Assembly: GCA_023667365.1 (NCBI GenBank)
Contig: JAMPAG010000022.1
Coordinates: 1-39,308, forward strand
From: a bacterium
GTDB taxonomy: Bacteria > Bacillota > Clostridia > Lachnospirales > Lachnospiraceae
Direction of reading: 5' to 3'
DNA length: 39,308 nucleotides
Of this stretch, positions 31,714 through 39,308 are shown in pieces. The notes beneath the pieces are model-generated. The model was not told the DNA's origin. It ran no database searches and saw only the letters and a program-made list of their open reading frames with translations. The position numbers were made by a program, and so were the translations under genes. Numbering within the stretch: the first letter of the stretch is position 1; every line of letters begins with the position of its first letter.

Positions 31714-33795
31714 TCACATCAAGAGTCTCACCACGAGGGGAATCTCCACTATGGCGCATACCCAGACGATCGTCGTCACACTGCTTTTCATGCGGCGCTC
31801 CATCAGATAGGAAAAAAGCATCACGCCCAAGAGCATCACATACTTTCCCACATATCGGAAACACAGGTAGGTAAAGATGGAAATGCCGCCCCAGACCCCG
31901 TCTAAATTCTGCAGACTATAGGCGGGCGCATCCATAAATGCCGTCCCCCAATAACGCAGGAACGTCACAAGCTGCGGCAGCCAGAATATGGCGAGCAGAA
32001 CAGCCGCGATCAGCATTCCGATCAACAGCTTGGAAACAATATAAGCTCTCCTCCCCTTTTCGGTTGAATGGATCAGACGATCCTCGCCGTGCTGATAATC
32101 AATGGACATCGTAAGCACAAAACATACGACGGCAAACGCATACATGATAATAGATGTCATGGTATTCTGCCGGTTCAGTCCGCTGTTTCCTCCCGTAAGC
32201 GCCGTATATCCCGGATTGTAAATGTAATAACTGTTCTCATGCTCCGACAGGTACTGCGCATAGTCCGACATCCAGGTAAGCGCCTCCTGCATGGACTGAT
32301 ACAGGACTCTCTGTCCCTCCGTCAGATCCGGCTGCATCATTTGCATGCGGACCGTCTCGCTGTTCTGACGGATAAAGTCATTGATCCCGTCCGTATAGGG
32401 ACCTTCCACCGCTTCCGAATACCGATAATAGAACACCTCCGCAGCGGAAGCCGCATATTCGGTCAGCCCCGGACTCTCGAACCAGGCAACGATCAGCGCA
32501 GCCGCCAAAACGAAAAGGATCCTTTGGGAAATCAGCGTTTTGTACCACTCGTGGCGCAGTAATCCCACGTTCCACCTTTTCTTTCTGTCAAAAAAAGAAT
32601 ATCTGTCCGGCACAATATTTTTTTCACAGGATACCGCAAACCCTCTGACCGCAGCCGCAAAAAACAGGAGCGCAAGCACGCCGCAGATGCACGGATACAA
32701 GACCAGCTTATTGACCGCCATTCCGAATACATTGACGCATTGATAGCGCTCCAACAGCGCCCCCGCCTGACCGAACGCGATCGGATTCATGGTCCTGAGC
32801 GGCGCCAGATAGGAGGTCTCGGAAATACCCAGATACAGGCAGAGCAGCAGCCCCGTCACTCCCGAAAGAACCAGAAAAACAGGGATTACTTTGCGCAGCA
32901 GGCAGCAGACAAAATAGCATACCGCCGTACACAAGAGATAAAAAAGCATTTTGATGATCATGTAAATACAGAGATACTCCAGAATATTGATCCGCAGCGC
33001 GCAATAAGAAAATACCGACTGAACCGGATGGAAAAACGACGCAAACGGATAAATGCTTCCTATGACGAGAATGCTCTCCACGGTCAGCAGTACGGTAACA
33101 AAAAGGCTCACGATCCCAAGAACAGCCGCTTTTACGACCCCGTGCGCGCTCCTGCCGCGGCGGGTCGTCTTTGATAAAATGATCAATTCGTTCTGGCGTT
33201 CCACCGTCACAAGCTGAAGCACCGCAAGCAGCAGAATCAATAAGCAGCAGCAGTCTGTGACCGGATTATCCACCAGCGCCCTGATTCCGCGGGAAGGATA
33301 AAAAACCGGCTTTATCTCCATAAGGTTTTGATAGACCGCTCTCGTCTTCCTAAGCCTGCTTTCCATAAAACTTTGTTCCATGGCGCCATAGCTTCCCGGC
33401 TCCGGTCTCCCCAGATGCGCGTCCGCATTTTGGACAATCGTCCCGATCCGGTCCTGATAGTCTGCAATCCGGCTTAACTCCGCCCCGACTTCCCGATACA
33501 GCTTGGAGACCAGAGAAAATTCTAACGAACCCGAAAAATCCGTCGGATTCTCAAGAACCAGCTCCACCCCGGACAGTTCTTCCAGTCTTTTCGAAACCAC
33601 CTCCAGCTTTTCCCGATCAGAAAGAGGCGCCAGCTCCTCCACAAGCTGGCGATACTGAAAAGCCGTGGGCTCCAGCCTGTCCGCATGGATATCCAGCGAC
33701 CACTTGTAATAAAAACCGTTCAATAATAACATGAGAACAATAAAGAGCAAAAAGATCCGATTGCTCAGTATTTTAATCCATTCATTCTTAATCAT
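31714..33795 (-). CDS. ABC transporter permease, internally duplicated
   Basis: A 693-residue membrane protein with about 12 predicted helices. The two halves look alike: each starts with a short cytoplasmic helix and a membrane segment (NEWIKILSNRIFLLFIVL at residue 4; HEWYKTLISQRILFVLAAAL near 410), has a large outside loop, and then an ERQNELIILSKTTRRGR-like or HGEDRLIHSTEKGRRAY coupling segment leading into more helices. This is the ABC-2 arrangement fused head to tail. A GGGGGAAG site precedes the ATG. It follows the ATPase gene by 59 bases and forms one transporter with it. The substrate is unknown. Confidence 0.85.
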   Translation of the reverse strand: MIKNEWIKILSNRIFLLFIVLMLLLNGFYYKWSLDIHADRLEPTAFQYRQLVEELAPLSDREKLEVVSKRLEELSGVELVLENPTDFSGSLEFSLVSKLYREVGAELSRIADYQDRIGTIVQNADAHLGRPEPGSYGAMEQSFMESRLRKTRAVYQNLMEIKPVFYPSRGIRALVDNPVTDCCCLLILLLAVLQLVTVERQNELIILSKTTRRGRSAHGVVKAAVLGIVSLFVTVLLTVESILVIGSIYPFASFFHPVQSVFSYCALRINILEYLCIYMIIKMLFYLLCTAVCYFVCCLLRKVIPVFLVLSGVTGLLLCLYLGISETSYLAPLRTMNPIAFGQAGALLERYQCVNVFGMAVNKLVLYPCICGVLALLFFAAAVRGFAVSCEKNIVPDRYSFFDRKKRWNVGLLRHEWYKTLISQRILFVLAAALIVAWFESPGLTEYAASAAEVFYYRYSEAVEGPYTDGINDFIRQNSETVRMQMMQPDLTEGQRVLYQSMQEALTWMSDYAQYLSEHENSYYIYNPGYTALTGGNSGLNRQNTMTSIIMYAFAVVCFVLTMSIDYQHGEDRLIHSTEKGRRAYIVSKLLIGMLIAAVLLAIFWLPQLVTFLRYWGTAFMDAPAYSLQNLDGVWGGISIFTYLCFRYVGKYVMLLGVMLFSYLMERRMKSSVTTIVWVCAIVEIPLVVRLLM

Positions 33796-33854
33796 ATCGC
33801 TTCCCCCGGAAACGGGCAGGCAGAAAATCCCCTCTGTCCGGACATTTCAGATTG

Positions 33855-34568
33855 TTATTGAAAGAGGCGGATATACATTTCCTCCAGACTTTCCCCGTCG
33901 ATCCTGTCCTCCTCAAGACATAATCTTTTCAATAGTTTTCCATCCTTGAGCATCAAAATCTCCTTTGCGATCGGCTCAATATCCGCGATCACATGGGTAG
34001 AGATCATCACGATCCGATCCTCCGCAAGATCGCGGATCATCTCCCTCACTGCCATTCTCTGCAGCGGATCAAGCCCCGCCGTCGGCTCATCTAGAATGAT
34101 AATATCCGGATTCCCCAAAAGCGCCTGCGCGATCAGCGCCCTCTGCTTCATTCCGCCGGAAAAGCTTCCCATAAACCGGTTCCGCTCCTCCCACAGACCA
34201 ACCTTTTGTAAAAGCGCCCGTATCTGCCCGTCCGCTTCCCTTTTTGACATGCCCTTCAGCGCCGCAATATAATACAGAAAACGCATCAGCGTGAGATTCT
34301 CATACACCGACTGCTGCTGCGGCATATACCCGATGTGCGATATATATTCTTGTTTTAACGTCTTTGCATCCACACCGTTTAACAGAATCCGCCCCTCGTC
34401 ACATTTCAGATTCTGGGTAATGAGATTCATAAGCGTCGATTTCCCTGCCCCATTCGAACCGAGCAGTCCGTAAATCCCCTTCTCAAACCGATAAGAAAAG
34501 TGATCCAGCGCAAGCTTCTTTTTATACGATTTTGTAAGACCAATCAGTTCCAGTTCATACTGTGCCAT
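33855..34568 (-). CDS. ABC transporter ATP-binding protein
   Basis: A 237-residue nucleotide-binding subunit. Walker A is GSNGAGKST near residue 38, the Q-loop is MPQQQ near 87, the ABC signature is SFSGGMKQR near 134, Walker B with the catalytic glutamate is IIILDEPTAGLDP, and the H-loop is STHVIADI. It groups with single-domain ATPases of ABC-2 exporters. The ATG at 34568 follows GGTGGG; the longer frame to 34706 overlaps the lipoprotein gene upstream and has no ribosome binding site. It is preceded by the lipoprotein gene and followed by the permease on the same strand. Confidence 0.92.
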   Translation of the reverse strand: MAQYELELIGLTKSYKKKLALDHFSYRFEKGIYGLLGSNGAGKSTLMNLITQNLKCDEGRILLNGVDAKTLKQEYISHIGYMPQQQSVYENLTLMRFLYYIAALKGMSKREADGQIRALLQKVGLWEERNRFMGSFSGGMKQRALIAQALLGNPDIIILDEPTAGLDPLQRMAVREMIRDLAEDRIVMISTHVIADIEPIAKEILMLKDGKLLKRLCLEEDRIDGESLEEMYIRLFQ

Positions 34569-34665
34569 TTTTCCCACCGCCTTATTCCTACCAACAATAA
34601 TCCACGGTCTGCAAACCTGACTTTGACAAACGCCGTGAAACTCCATATTCCCACAACTTACTATG

Positions 34666-35940
34666 CTACGGGTTCTCCGATTCTGTTCCGTAGGAAAGAA
34701 CGTCATGATACCTTGCGTCTTCGTACCCGATATAAGTGCCCCGCTCCGTCAGGTTTTTGATGTCCGACCTGTCCGCCCACCACATTTTTCCCTCCGGAAA
34801 CGCTGTACAATAAATCAGCCTGTCTCCCACGACACCGTAAAATAAAATATAATCATCGTAGTGACAAAAATCTATCACTTCCCCCGCCGCGTTCAGTACG
34901 GTATATTCCGACATATAGTTTCCTTCTTCCATGGAATAATCCGTCAGAACCCAGATTTGATCTTCAAACACCGCAGCTTCCAAAAAGAACTGATCCGTCC
35001 CCGCCTCTAACACTTTTCTCTCTTCCTTCGTTTCCATATCCATTGCATAAAGAACCGGTTTCCCCTGATAATAATAGTAAACGTTGTCCTCGATCACTCC
35101 GAAAAAATAGGGGGCGTCGGAATCAAAATACATGATCTCCTCACATTCCCCCGTCTCCTCATCAAACCGATACCACGCTCCGCGCCCGAACCATGCGTCA
35201 CTTGTCCTCGCATAGATAAGTCCGTCAAATACGCCGACATAATAGGAATAACTCATGCTATCCTTTCCATCCGCCTCCGCAAACAACCGCACCGAATAAT
35301 CCTCCAGATCAACGGCATAAAACGCGTCGCTTTGGATTACCTCATTGCGTGAAACAACGCCCTCCTCATCGTATTCCATGACAATGCGGCTCTCAATCGG
35401 ACCTCCAAAATAAAGGACGCCCTCTTCCAAAACCGCCGTAAAAGCCAGCGAAACATTGGCAATACCGCCATCAAATGACAATTTACGTTTCCTGTTCTCT
35501 CCGTCGAGATCAGCCTCGTACACATCCGTATGCCATACATAACTGACATCTACCTTTGTCACTCCGTCAATGACATGACTGCCATGATCCACATGCTCCT
35601 GATAAGAATGCACGATGATCAGTCTGTCATGATAGACCACACCAAGATTCTGTTCCTGAACACTGTCGTCCTGATATGTCCGGGCGGAACACGAGTCCGA
35701 TGTATGACTACAGGTCGGATCGGTACAAATATATTCAAATCCGATTGGTTCCCATTCGGAATACAGAAACCGTTCCGGTGCAGACAGAACAATGATATTG
35801 TCTTCGTAAAAACAGCCCAATTGCAGGATTCCCGATGCAGGTTCCCCTTCCGCCGTCTGTCCGTTCCTTCCACAGGCGCACAGACATACTCCCATCATCA
35901 ATAGCATTATTGCGGTGATCCTGTTTTTCGTGTTTTTCAT
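34666..35940 (-). CDS. Lipoprotein with predicted beta-propeller repeats
   Basis: A 424-residue lipoprotein. The signal peptide ends in LCACG, with the lipid cysteine at about residue 23. A CTDPTCSHTSDSC motif near 75 has the spacing of a metal or disulfide site and recurs in lipoproteins of this bacterial group. The rest consists of repeated strands with aromatic DGLIYART, EDNVYYYYQGKPVLYAMD and DRLIYCTAF-like segments (DUF5050-like propeller). Function unknown. The start at 35940 has GGAG seven bases upstream; the ATG at 35952 lies inside the leader hairpin. It precedes the ABC genes, and could be the substrate-contact or sensing part of that system. Confidence 0.82.
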   Translation of the reverse strand: MKNTKNRITAIMLLMMGVCLCACGRNGQTAEGEPASGILQLGCFYEDNIIVLSAPERFLYSEWEPIGFEYICTDPTCSHTSDSCSARTYQDDSVQEQNLGVVYHDRLIIVHSYQEHVDHGSHVIDGVTKVDVSYVWHTDVYEADLDGENRKRKLSFDGGIANVSLAFTAVLEEGVLYFGGPIESRIVMEYDEEGVVSRNEVIQSDAFYAVDLEDYSVRLFAEADGKDSMSYSYYVGVFDGLIYARTSDAWFGRGAWYRFDEETGECEEIMYFDSDAPYFFGVIEDNVYYYYQGKPVLYAMDMETKEERKVLEAGTDQFFLEAAVFEDQIWVLTDYSMEEGNYMSEYTVLNAAGEVIDFCHYDDYILFYGVVGDRLIYCTAFPEGKMWWADRSDIKNLTERGTYIGYEDARYHDVLSYGTESENP

Positions 35941-35956
35941 GTCAATCTCCATTTAA

Positions 35957-35985
35957 GGGGATTGTCTTTGAAAAAGGCAATCCCC
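35957..35985 (-). promoter_or_regulatory. Leader hairpin just before the lipoprotein gene
   Basis: A 13-base stem with one wobble pair (35957-35969 with 35973-35985) around GAA sits seven bases upstream of the GGAG site. It lacks a U-run, so it may act as an attenuator or an RNA-processing element between the small secreted protein gene and the lipoprotein gene. Confidence 0.5.
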
Positions 35986-36008
35986 TCGGCAACGTCTACG
36001 ACTCCCTG

Positions 36009-36431
36009 TTAAAACAATGTAAGATCGCAGTAATTAGATGCTCCCCCTATCGTGGCATAGTGATGTGAATACGCTGAAATGAGAATATGGCCAGAGGGCG
36101 GCGTCATTGTTGTTGATATACCTCCCGGCGCATTTACGGGGTTAGGCATGGCCACCAGCCCCCGGACTTGTGTCGTTCCCGGAATTTTGGCACTGCCACC
36201 CACTATGAGCTCCAATACCCCCGGTCCTTTCGTATAGGAGGTTTTACCCGTCACCCCATTTGCATCACCCGATAGTGAGGCATATACCGTTTCATCATCC
36301 ACTATAAAGGTGGCATCTTTCACCGCTGCATAGGCAACACTGGGTTCCAGCATCTATGTAAAAACTGTAACAGTTAAAATTACTGCAACAACTATCGTTC
36401 TCATTTTGCTTGTTTTCATTCTACCTATCAT
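36009..36431 (-). pseudogene. Small secreted protein gene with in-frame amber codon
   Basis: The frame begins at ATG 36431 after GGAG and encodes a signal-peptide start (MKTSKMRTIVVAVILTVTVFT). A TAG at 36354-36356 then interrupts it, and the frame continues from ATG 36353 through LEPSVAYA, a good signal-peptidase site, into a 105-residue beta-rich protein of no family I recognise. The N-terminal helix and the cleavage site only make sense if joined, so either a nonsense mutation has killed the gene or the TAG is read through. The second ATG has no ribosome binding site. A consensus promoter lies upstream at 36536-36564. The gene precedes the lipoprotein and ABC transporter genes and may have been secreted by or sensed with them. 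Confidence 0.6.
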
Positions 36432-36535
36432 GTTCATTCTCCTCTCTGTTCATAAACTCTACCCACACTTAATTAACAACTCCAAACTCTTTCCTCCCCC
36501 CTCTCGTGAAAACTCCTCCATTTATCTTAGTTTTC

Positions 36536-36564
36536 ATTGTACTACAAACGTATCACTTGGTCAA
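36536..36564 (-). promoter_or_regulatory. Promoter of the secreted-protein/lipoprotein/ABC operon
   Basis: TTGACC (36559-36564) and TACAAT (36536-36541), 17 bases apart on the minus strand. The leader of about 95 bases contains a 19-codon reading frame with no clear support. Confidence 0.65.
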
Positions 36565-36659
36565 TATCGTTATCTCCAATTTTCGCAAAATATACGGGAT
36601 GTTCTTCTCTTTTAGATGAAAATTGAGTCACTGCAAAAAAATCTACAAAACCCAAAAGA

Positions 36660-36683
36660 GGGGACAGCCCTCCGGCTGTCCCC
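36660..36683 (-). terminator. Intrinsic terminator of the NlpC/P60 gene
   Basis: GGGGACAGCC (36660-36669) pairs perfectly with GGCTGTCCCC (36674-36683) around CTCC. On the minus strand it is followed by TCTTTTGGGTTTTG. It lies 14 bases beyond the stop codon. Confidence 0.8.
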
Positions 36684-36696
36684 GACAACTCTTTGT

Positions 36697-38193
36697 TTAG
36701 TTAAAAATTCTGCGGATACATGCGATCGGCTTGTAGGTCGCGCTGGAAATCTTGATACCGGTTCTCGGTGTGCTCGCATGAACGATCTGCCCGTTACCGA
36801 TATAGATGCCGACGTGACCGGAATAGCACACCAGATCACCCGGCTGTGCCTCCGCCAAAGTTCCCACCGCAGTTCCCATGCTGCGGTCCGCTGTCGCCGA
36901 ATGCGGCAGGCTGATGCCAAACTGGGCATATACCGCAAGAACAAAGCCTGAGCAGTCCGCCCCGTTTGTCAGACTTGTACCGCCATAAACATACGGGTTT
37001 CCGACAAACTGCAATGCGTAATTTGCAACCTCTGCTCCGCGTCCGCTTCCGGTAGATACCGGCGCCGGCGCTTCTGCCGTCATAACCACTTCACTGGATT
37101 CCGCGGGCTGCTGCGCCTGCTCTGCCGCCTGTGCCGCTTCCTGCGCTGCGAGCTCCGCCGCCCTGCGCTCTGCCGCCTCACGCTCTGCACGCTCCTCGGC
37201 AAGTCTTGCCTCTTCTTCCGCTTTTGACTCTGCGGAAACAAAGGAAATCGAAACCGTCACATAATCGGCGGATACATATCCCTGCGTACCGTTGACGTTG
37301 ACCTTGATCCAACCGCTTCCGTGATCGGACTCTAACACTTCAAGCTTATCGCCATAAGGCAATAGCTGCAATACTCTCGACTCTGTGGAGCCCTCCGCGC
37401 GAAGCTTCAAGGTCTGCGCATCCACCGTTGCGATCTGAATGCTGACCTCGTCAATAAGCGCCTCCGCTTCCTCGCCGGACACACAGTAATCCGCGCTGAC
37501 ATAACCCGTAACCGTACCGGATGCGATATAATACCAGTCACCTTCCCGCCGGATCAGCTCGCCGACGGAATTATTATAAAGCTTTCCGACGATCTCGCTT
37601 TCCGTTGTGGGACCGCTTCTGACATTCACCCAGTCGCGTACTCTTGCGATCACAAGGCTGCCGTATCCTTCCGGCATTTCCTCGTCATCTTCTTCTGCAT
37701 CCTCTTCATCCGTAAGATCGGCATCCGCCTCAGTATCCTCCGGTTCTTCGCCGTCCACGGCGTCCATATCTTCTTCTGTTGTCTCTTCCGCATCCGGATC
37801 GGCGTTCTCACTGCCGTCCAAAGCATCTGTGTCCGCGTCTTCCGCCGGATTCTGTGTCTCGTCGGCTCCTGTATGCTGTTCTCCGCTGTCCGCTGCCGTT
37901 TCTCCCGTTCCCTCCTCAGGAACAATATCCGTCATCGCCGGTTCGGCGATTCCCGCCGCCACCGCCATGCCTGCCTCCTGAGACAGGGTAAGAATCTCTA
38001 TATCACTCTGCGCACCCGGCCGCACACTCTGTTCCAATTCTTCAACCGTCGTGCTTTCCTCAAGCGCCAGCTCCACTCCCTCTGCCGGAAGCAGTGCCGC
38101 AACCTGTGTCGCGTTCGCCGAAAAGTCCGCCTGAGAAGCGCTCAGCACTCCCGCGAGTAACACCGCCGCGGCTTTTAACTCTTTTCGTTTCAT
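36697..38193 (-). CDS. Secreted NlpC/P60 peptidoglycan hydrolase with two SH3 domains
   Basis: A 498-residue wall hydrolase. Domain order: signal peptide (about 1-30), a strongly acidic Asp/Glu-rich region (about 85-165), two bacterial SH3 domains (about 170-230 and 245-310) for wall binding, an Ala/Glu-rich coiled coil (about 320-365), and a C-terminal NlpC/P60 peptidase with Cys414 (GADCSGFV), His460 (GHVGIYIG) and His472 (IVHAS). The enzyme cuts within peptide stems, typically D-Glu-DAP. GGAGG precedes the ATG at 38193; the longer frame is rejected. It has its own promoter and terminator. Confidence 0.93.
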   Translation of the reverse strand: MKRKELKAAAVLLAGVLSASQADFSANATQVAALLPAEGVELALEESTTVEELEQSVRPGAQSDIEILTLSQEAGMAVAAGIAEPAMTDIVPEEGTGETAADSGEQHTGADETQNPAEDADTDALDGSENADPDAEETTEEDMDAVDGEEPEDTEADADLTDEEDAEEDDEEMPEGYGSLVIARVRDWVNVRSGPTTESEIVGKLYNNSVGELIRREGDWYYIASGTVTGYVSADYCVSGEEAEALIDEVSIQIATVDAQTLKLRAEGSTESRVLQLLPYGDKLEVLESDHGSGWIKVNVNGTQGYVSADYVTVSISFVSAESKAEEEARLAEERAEREAAERRAAELAAQEAAQAAEQAQQPAESSEVVMTAEAPAPVSTGSGRGAEVANYALQFVGNPYVYGGTSLTNGADCSGFVLAVYAQFGISLPHSATADRSMGTAVGTLAEAQPGDLVCYSGHVGIYIGNGQIVHASTPRTGIKISSATYKPIACIRRIFN

Positions 38194-38275
38194 TCCCTTC
38201 CTCCAAAAGATTAACAAAGGTCATTTCTATCGTATTGTGTTAAATTTGTTACAAAATTATTACATCCTGTTGCTA

Positions 38276-38304
38276 AATATAACACGCGATGCTTTCCTTG
38301 TCAA
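38276..38304 (-). promoter_or_regulatory. Promoter of the NlpC/P60 gene
   Basis: TTGACA (38299-38304) and TATATT (38276-38281) on the minus strand, with a 17-base spacer; leader of about 75 bases. Confidence 0.75.
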
Positions 38305-38330
38305 CCCTTGGGGGAATTTTCCATCTATTT

Positions 38331-39230
38331 TTACCCTGTAACGATACTGTTGATACAATTTGCGCCGTCCGCCGCCGCCGTCACGATCTGACGCAGGTGC
38401 CCCGCACGCACGTCGCCCGCCGCATACACGCCGTCCACGCTTGTTTTTCCGTCCTCTCCGGCAATCAGATAGCCCGCCTCATCCGCCGCAAGCTGCCCCG
38501 TAAACAATTCCGTACACGGACTGCTGCCAACCGCGATAAATACGCCCTGCACAGACAGCGTACTTATTTCACCGCTTTGGACATTGCGCAGCCGCAGGGA
38601 TTCCACCGCCTGCTCTCCGCTGATCTCCTCCACGACATGGTTCCAGCACATCCCGATATTTTTTTGCGCCGCCAGCTGTTCCCGAAGCAGTCCTGCCGCC
38701 CTCAATTCATTCCTCCTGTGAATGACGGTCACTTTTTCACAGATGCGTGAAAGAAACAGCGCGTCCTCGACCGCCGCATCCCCGCCGCCGACCACGGCGA
38801 CATGCTTCTTTCTGAAAAAAGCACCGTCGCAGGTCGCGCAGTAAGACACGCCTCTCCCCGTAAGCCGCTCCTCGCCCGGTGCGCCAAGGCATTTATGCCG
38901 TGCGCCTGTCGCGATCACGACGTGCGCCGCCTCATAGACCTCCCGCGCCGTCATTACTTTTTTGACACTGCCCGCAAATGCTGCTTCCGTCACCTGCGCC
39001 GTCACGAACACGACGCCGAGTCCGTCCGCATGGGCACGCATTTTAGCGGCAAGCTCCGTGCCCGCGATACCGGGCAGTCCGGGATAGTTATCCACCTCGT
39101 ACGTATTTAATATCTGTCCGCCGCTAAACGGCGCCTGTTCTAAAACGACGGCATTCAGAGATGCTCTTTTCGCGTAGATCGCCGCGCTTAGCCCCGCCGG
39201 TCCCGAACCGATAATGATCACATCATACAT
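38331..39230 (-). CDS. trxB: Thioredoxin reductase (NADPH)
   Basis: Transfers electrons from NADPH through FAD to thioredoxin. The 299-residue protein has an N-terminal FAD fold (IIIGSGPAGLSAAIYAKRA), the second glycine motif VIATGARHK, the redox pair Cys131-Cys134 in YCATCDGAFF, the NADPH fold VVGGGDAAVEDALFL followed by HRRNELRA, and the C-terminal FAD contact VYAAGDV. Usual HRRDxFRA has become HRRNELRA, a mild change near the phosphate of NADPH. The ATG is preceded by GAGG. It may recycle thioredoxin for the peroxidases of this window. Confidence 0.93.
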   Translation of the reverse strand: MYDVIIIGSGPAGLSAAIYAKRASLNAVVLEQAPFSGGQILNTYEVDNYPGLPGIAGTELAAKMRAHADGLGVVFVTAQVTEAAFAGSVKKVMTAREVYEAAHVVIATGARHKCLGAPGEERLTGRGVSYCATCDGAFFRKKHVAVVGGGDAAVEDALFLSRICEKVTVIHRRNELRAAGLLREQLAAQKNIGMCWNHVVEEISGEQAVESLRLRNVQSGEISTLSVQGVFIAVGSSPCTELFTGQLAADEAGYLIAGEDGKTSVDGVYAAGDVRAGHLRQIVTAAADGANCINSIVTG

Positions 39231-39308
39231 GATTTTGTCCTCGTCTTTCTCTCAAAAAATAATGGTCTTGGCGCTTCGCGCTTGATTTCCTGCCGACATG
39301 GTATATAA

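Noticed and set aside
36009..36431. Lactococcin 972-type bacteriocin
   Set aside because: A short SAYSHHY stretch and a linked ABC transporter recall that group, but the rest of the protein and the ABC-2 permease do not match it.
38331..39230. Alkyl hydroperoxide reductase AhpF
   Set aside because: The protein is only 299 residues and lacks the N-terminal thioredoxin-like domain; it is a plain thioredoxin reductase.

Overview
The window looks like chromosomal DNA from a butyrate-forming, Gram-positive anaerobe, most likely a fairly GC-rich member of the Lachnospiraceae (Clostridia). This rests on strong AGGAGG-type ribosome binding sites, sigma-A promoters with 17-base spacers, the gene order thl-crt-hbd-bcd-etfB-etfA, and a ptb-buk pair that makes butyrate through butyryl phosphate. 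I see no rRNA, tRNA, CRISPR array or insertion sequence. After ptb-buk, all supported genes are on the minus strand.

Layout. 71-2245: ptb and buk with their own promoter and terminator. 2278-3609: a DUF4143-type ATPase. 3657-6210: a peroxide-defence operon (two cysteine glutathione peroxidases, a TSCPD protein, a small flavodoxin and an OhrR-like redox repressor) behind a promoter whose -10 lies in a perfect inverted repeat. 6229-10817: an amino-sugar or phospho-glycoside operon (GH4, BadF-type sugar kinase, ROK regulator, nagB). 10870-10972: a possible small RNA on the plus strand. 11014-14583: a large hybrid sensor kinase with a structured leader. 14612-20124: a GH2 and a GH13 glycosidase. 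20303-26579: the complete butyryl-CoA operon with its promoter. 26603-30342: a three-PepSY lipoprotein, a decayed AlbA_2/ATPase gene and an M23 peptidase. 30617-31713: hpf with its terminator and a 448-base upstream region holding DnaA-box-like sites. 31714-36564: an ABC transporter, a lipoprotein and a small secreted protein interrupted by an amber codon. 36660-39230: an NlpC/P60 wall hydrolase and thioredoxin reductase.

How the genes work together. The thl operon turns two acetyl-CoA into butyryl-CoA, with EtfAB accepting electrons. Ptb and Buk then convert butyryl-CoA to butyrate and ATP, so one 26-kb stretch encodes the route from acetyl-CoA to butyrate. The glycosidases, sugar kinase and NagB feed sugars into glycolysis. 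The peroxidases can draw on thioredoxin recycled by TrxB.

Less ordinary features: (1) the sensor kinase and M23 genes share a conserved 5' leader, a candidate RNA or regulatory family; (2) several proteins carry in-frame minisatellite or low-complexity inserts (87-bp units in the ROK protein, 81-bp units in the GH2 enzyme, an SGG/DTQ-rich linker in the PepSY protein), while a 37-bp array lies at the non-coding GH2 3' end; (3) the OhrR-type operator; (4) an amber codon in a signal peptide; (5) the DnaA-box-like cluster before hpf. All functional calls come from reading the sequence and from family knowledge; no database search was made.
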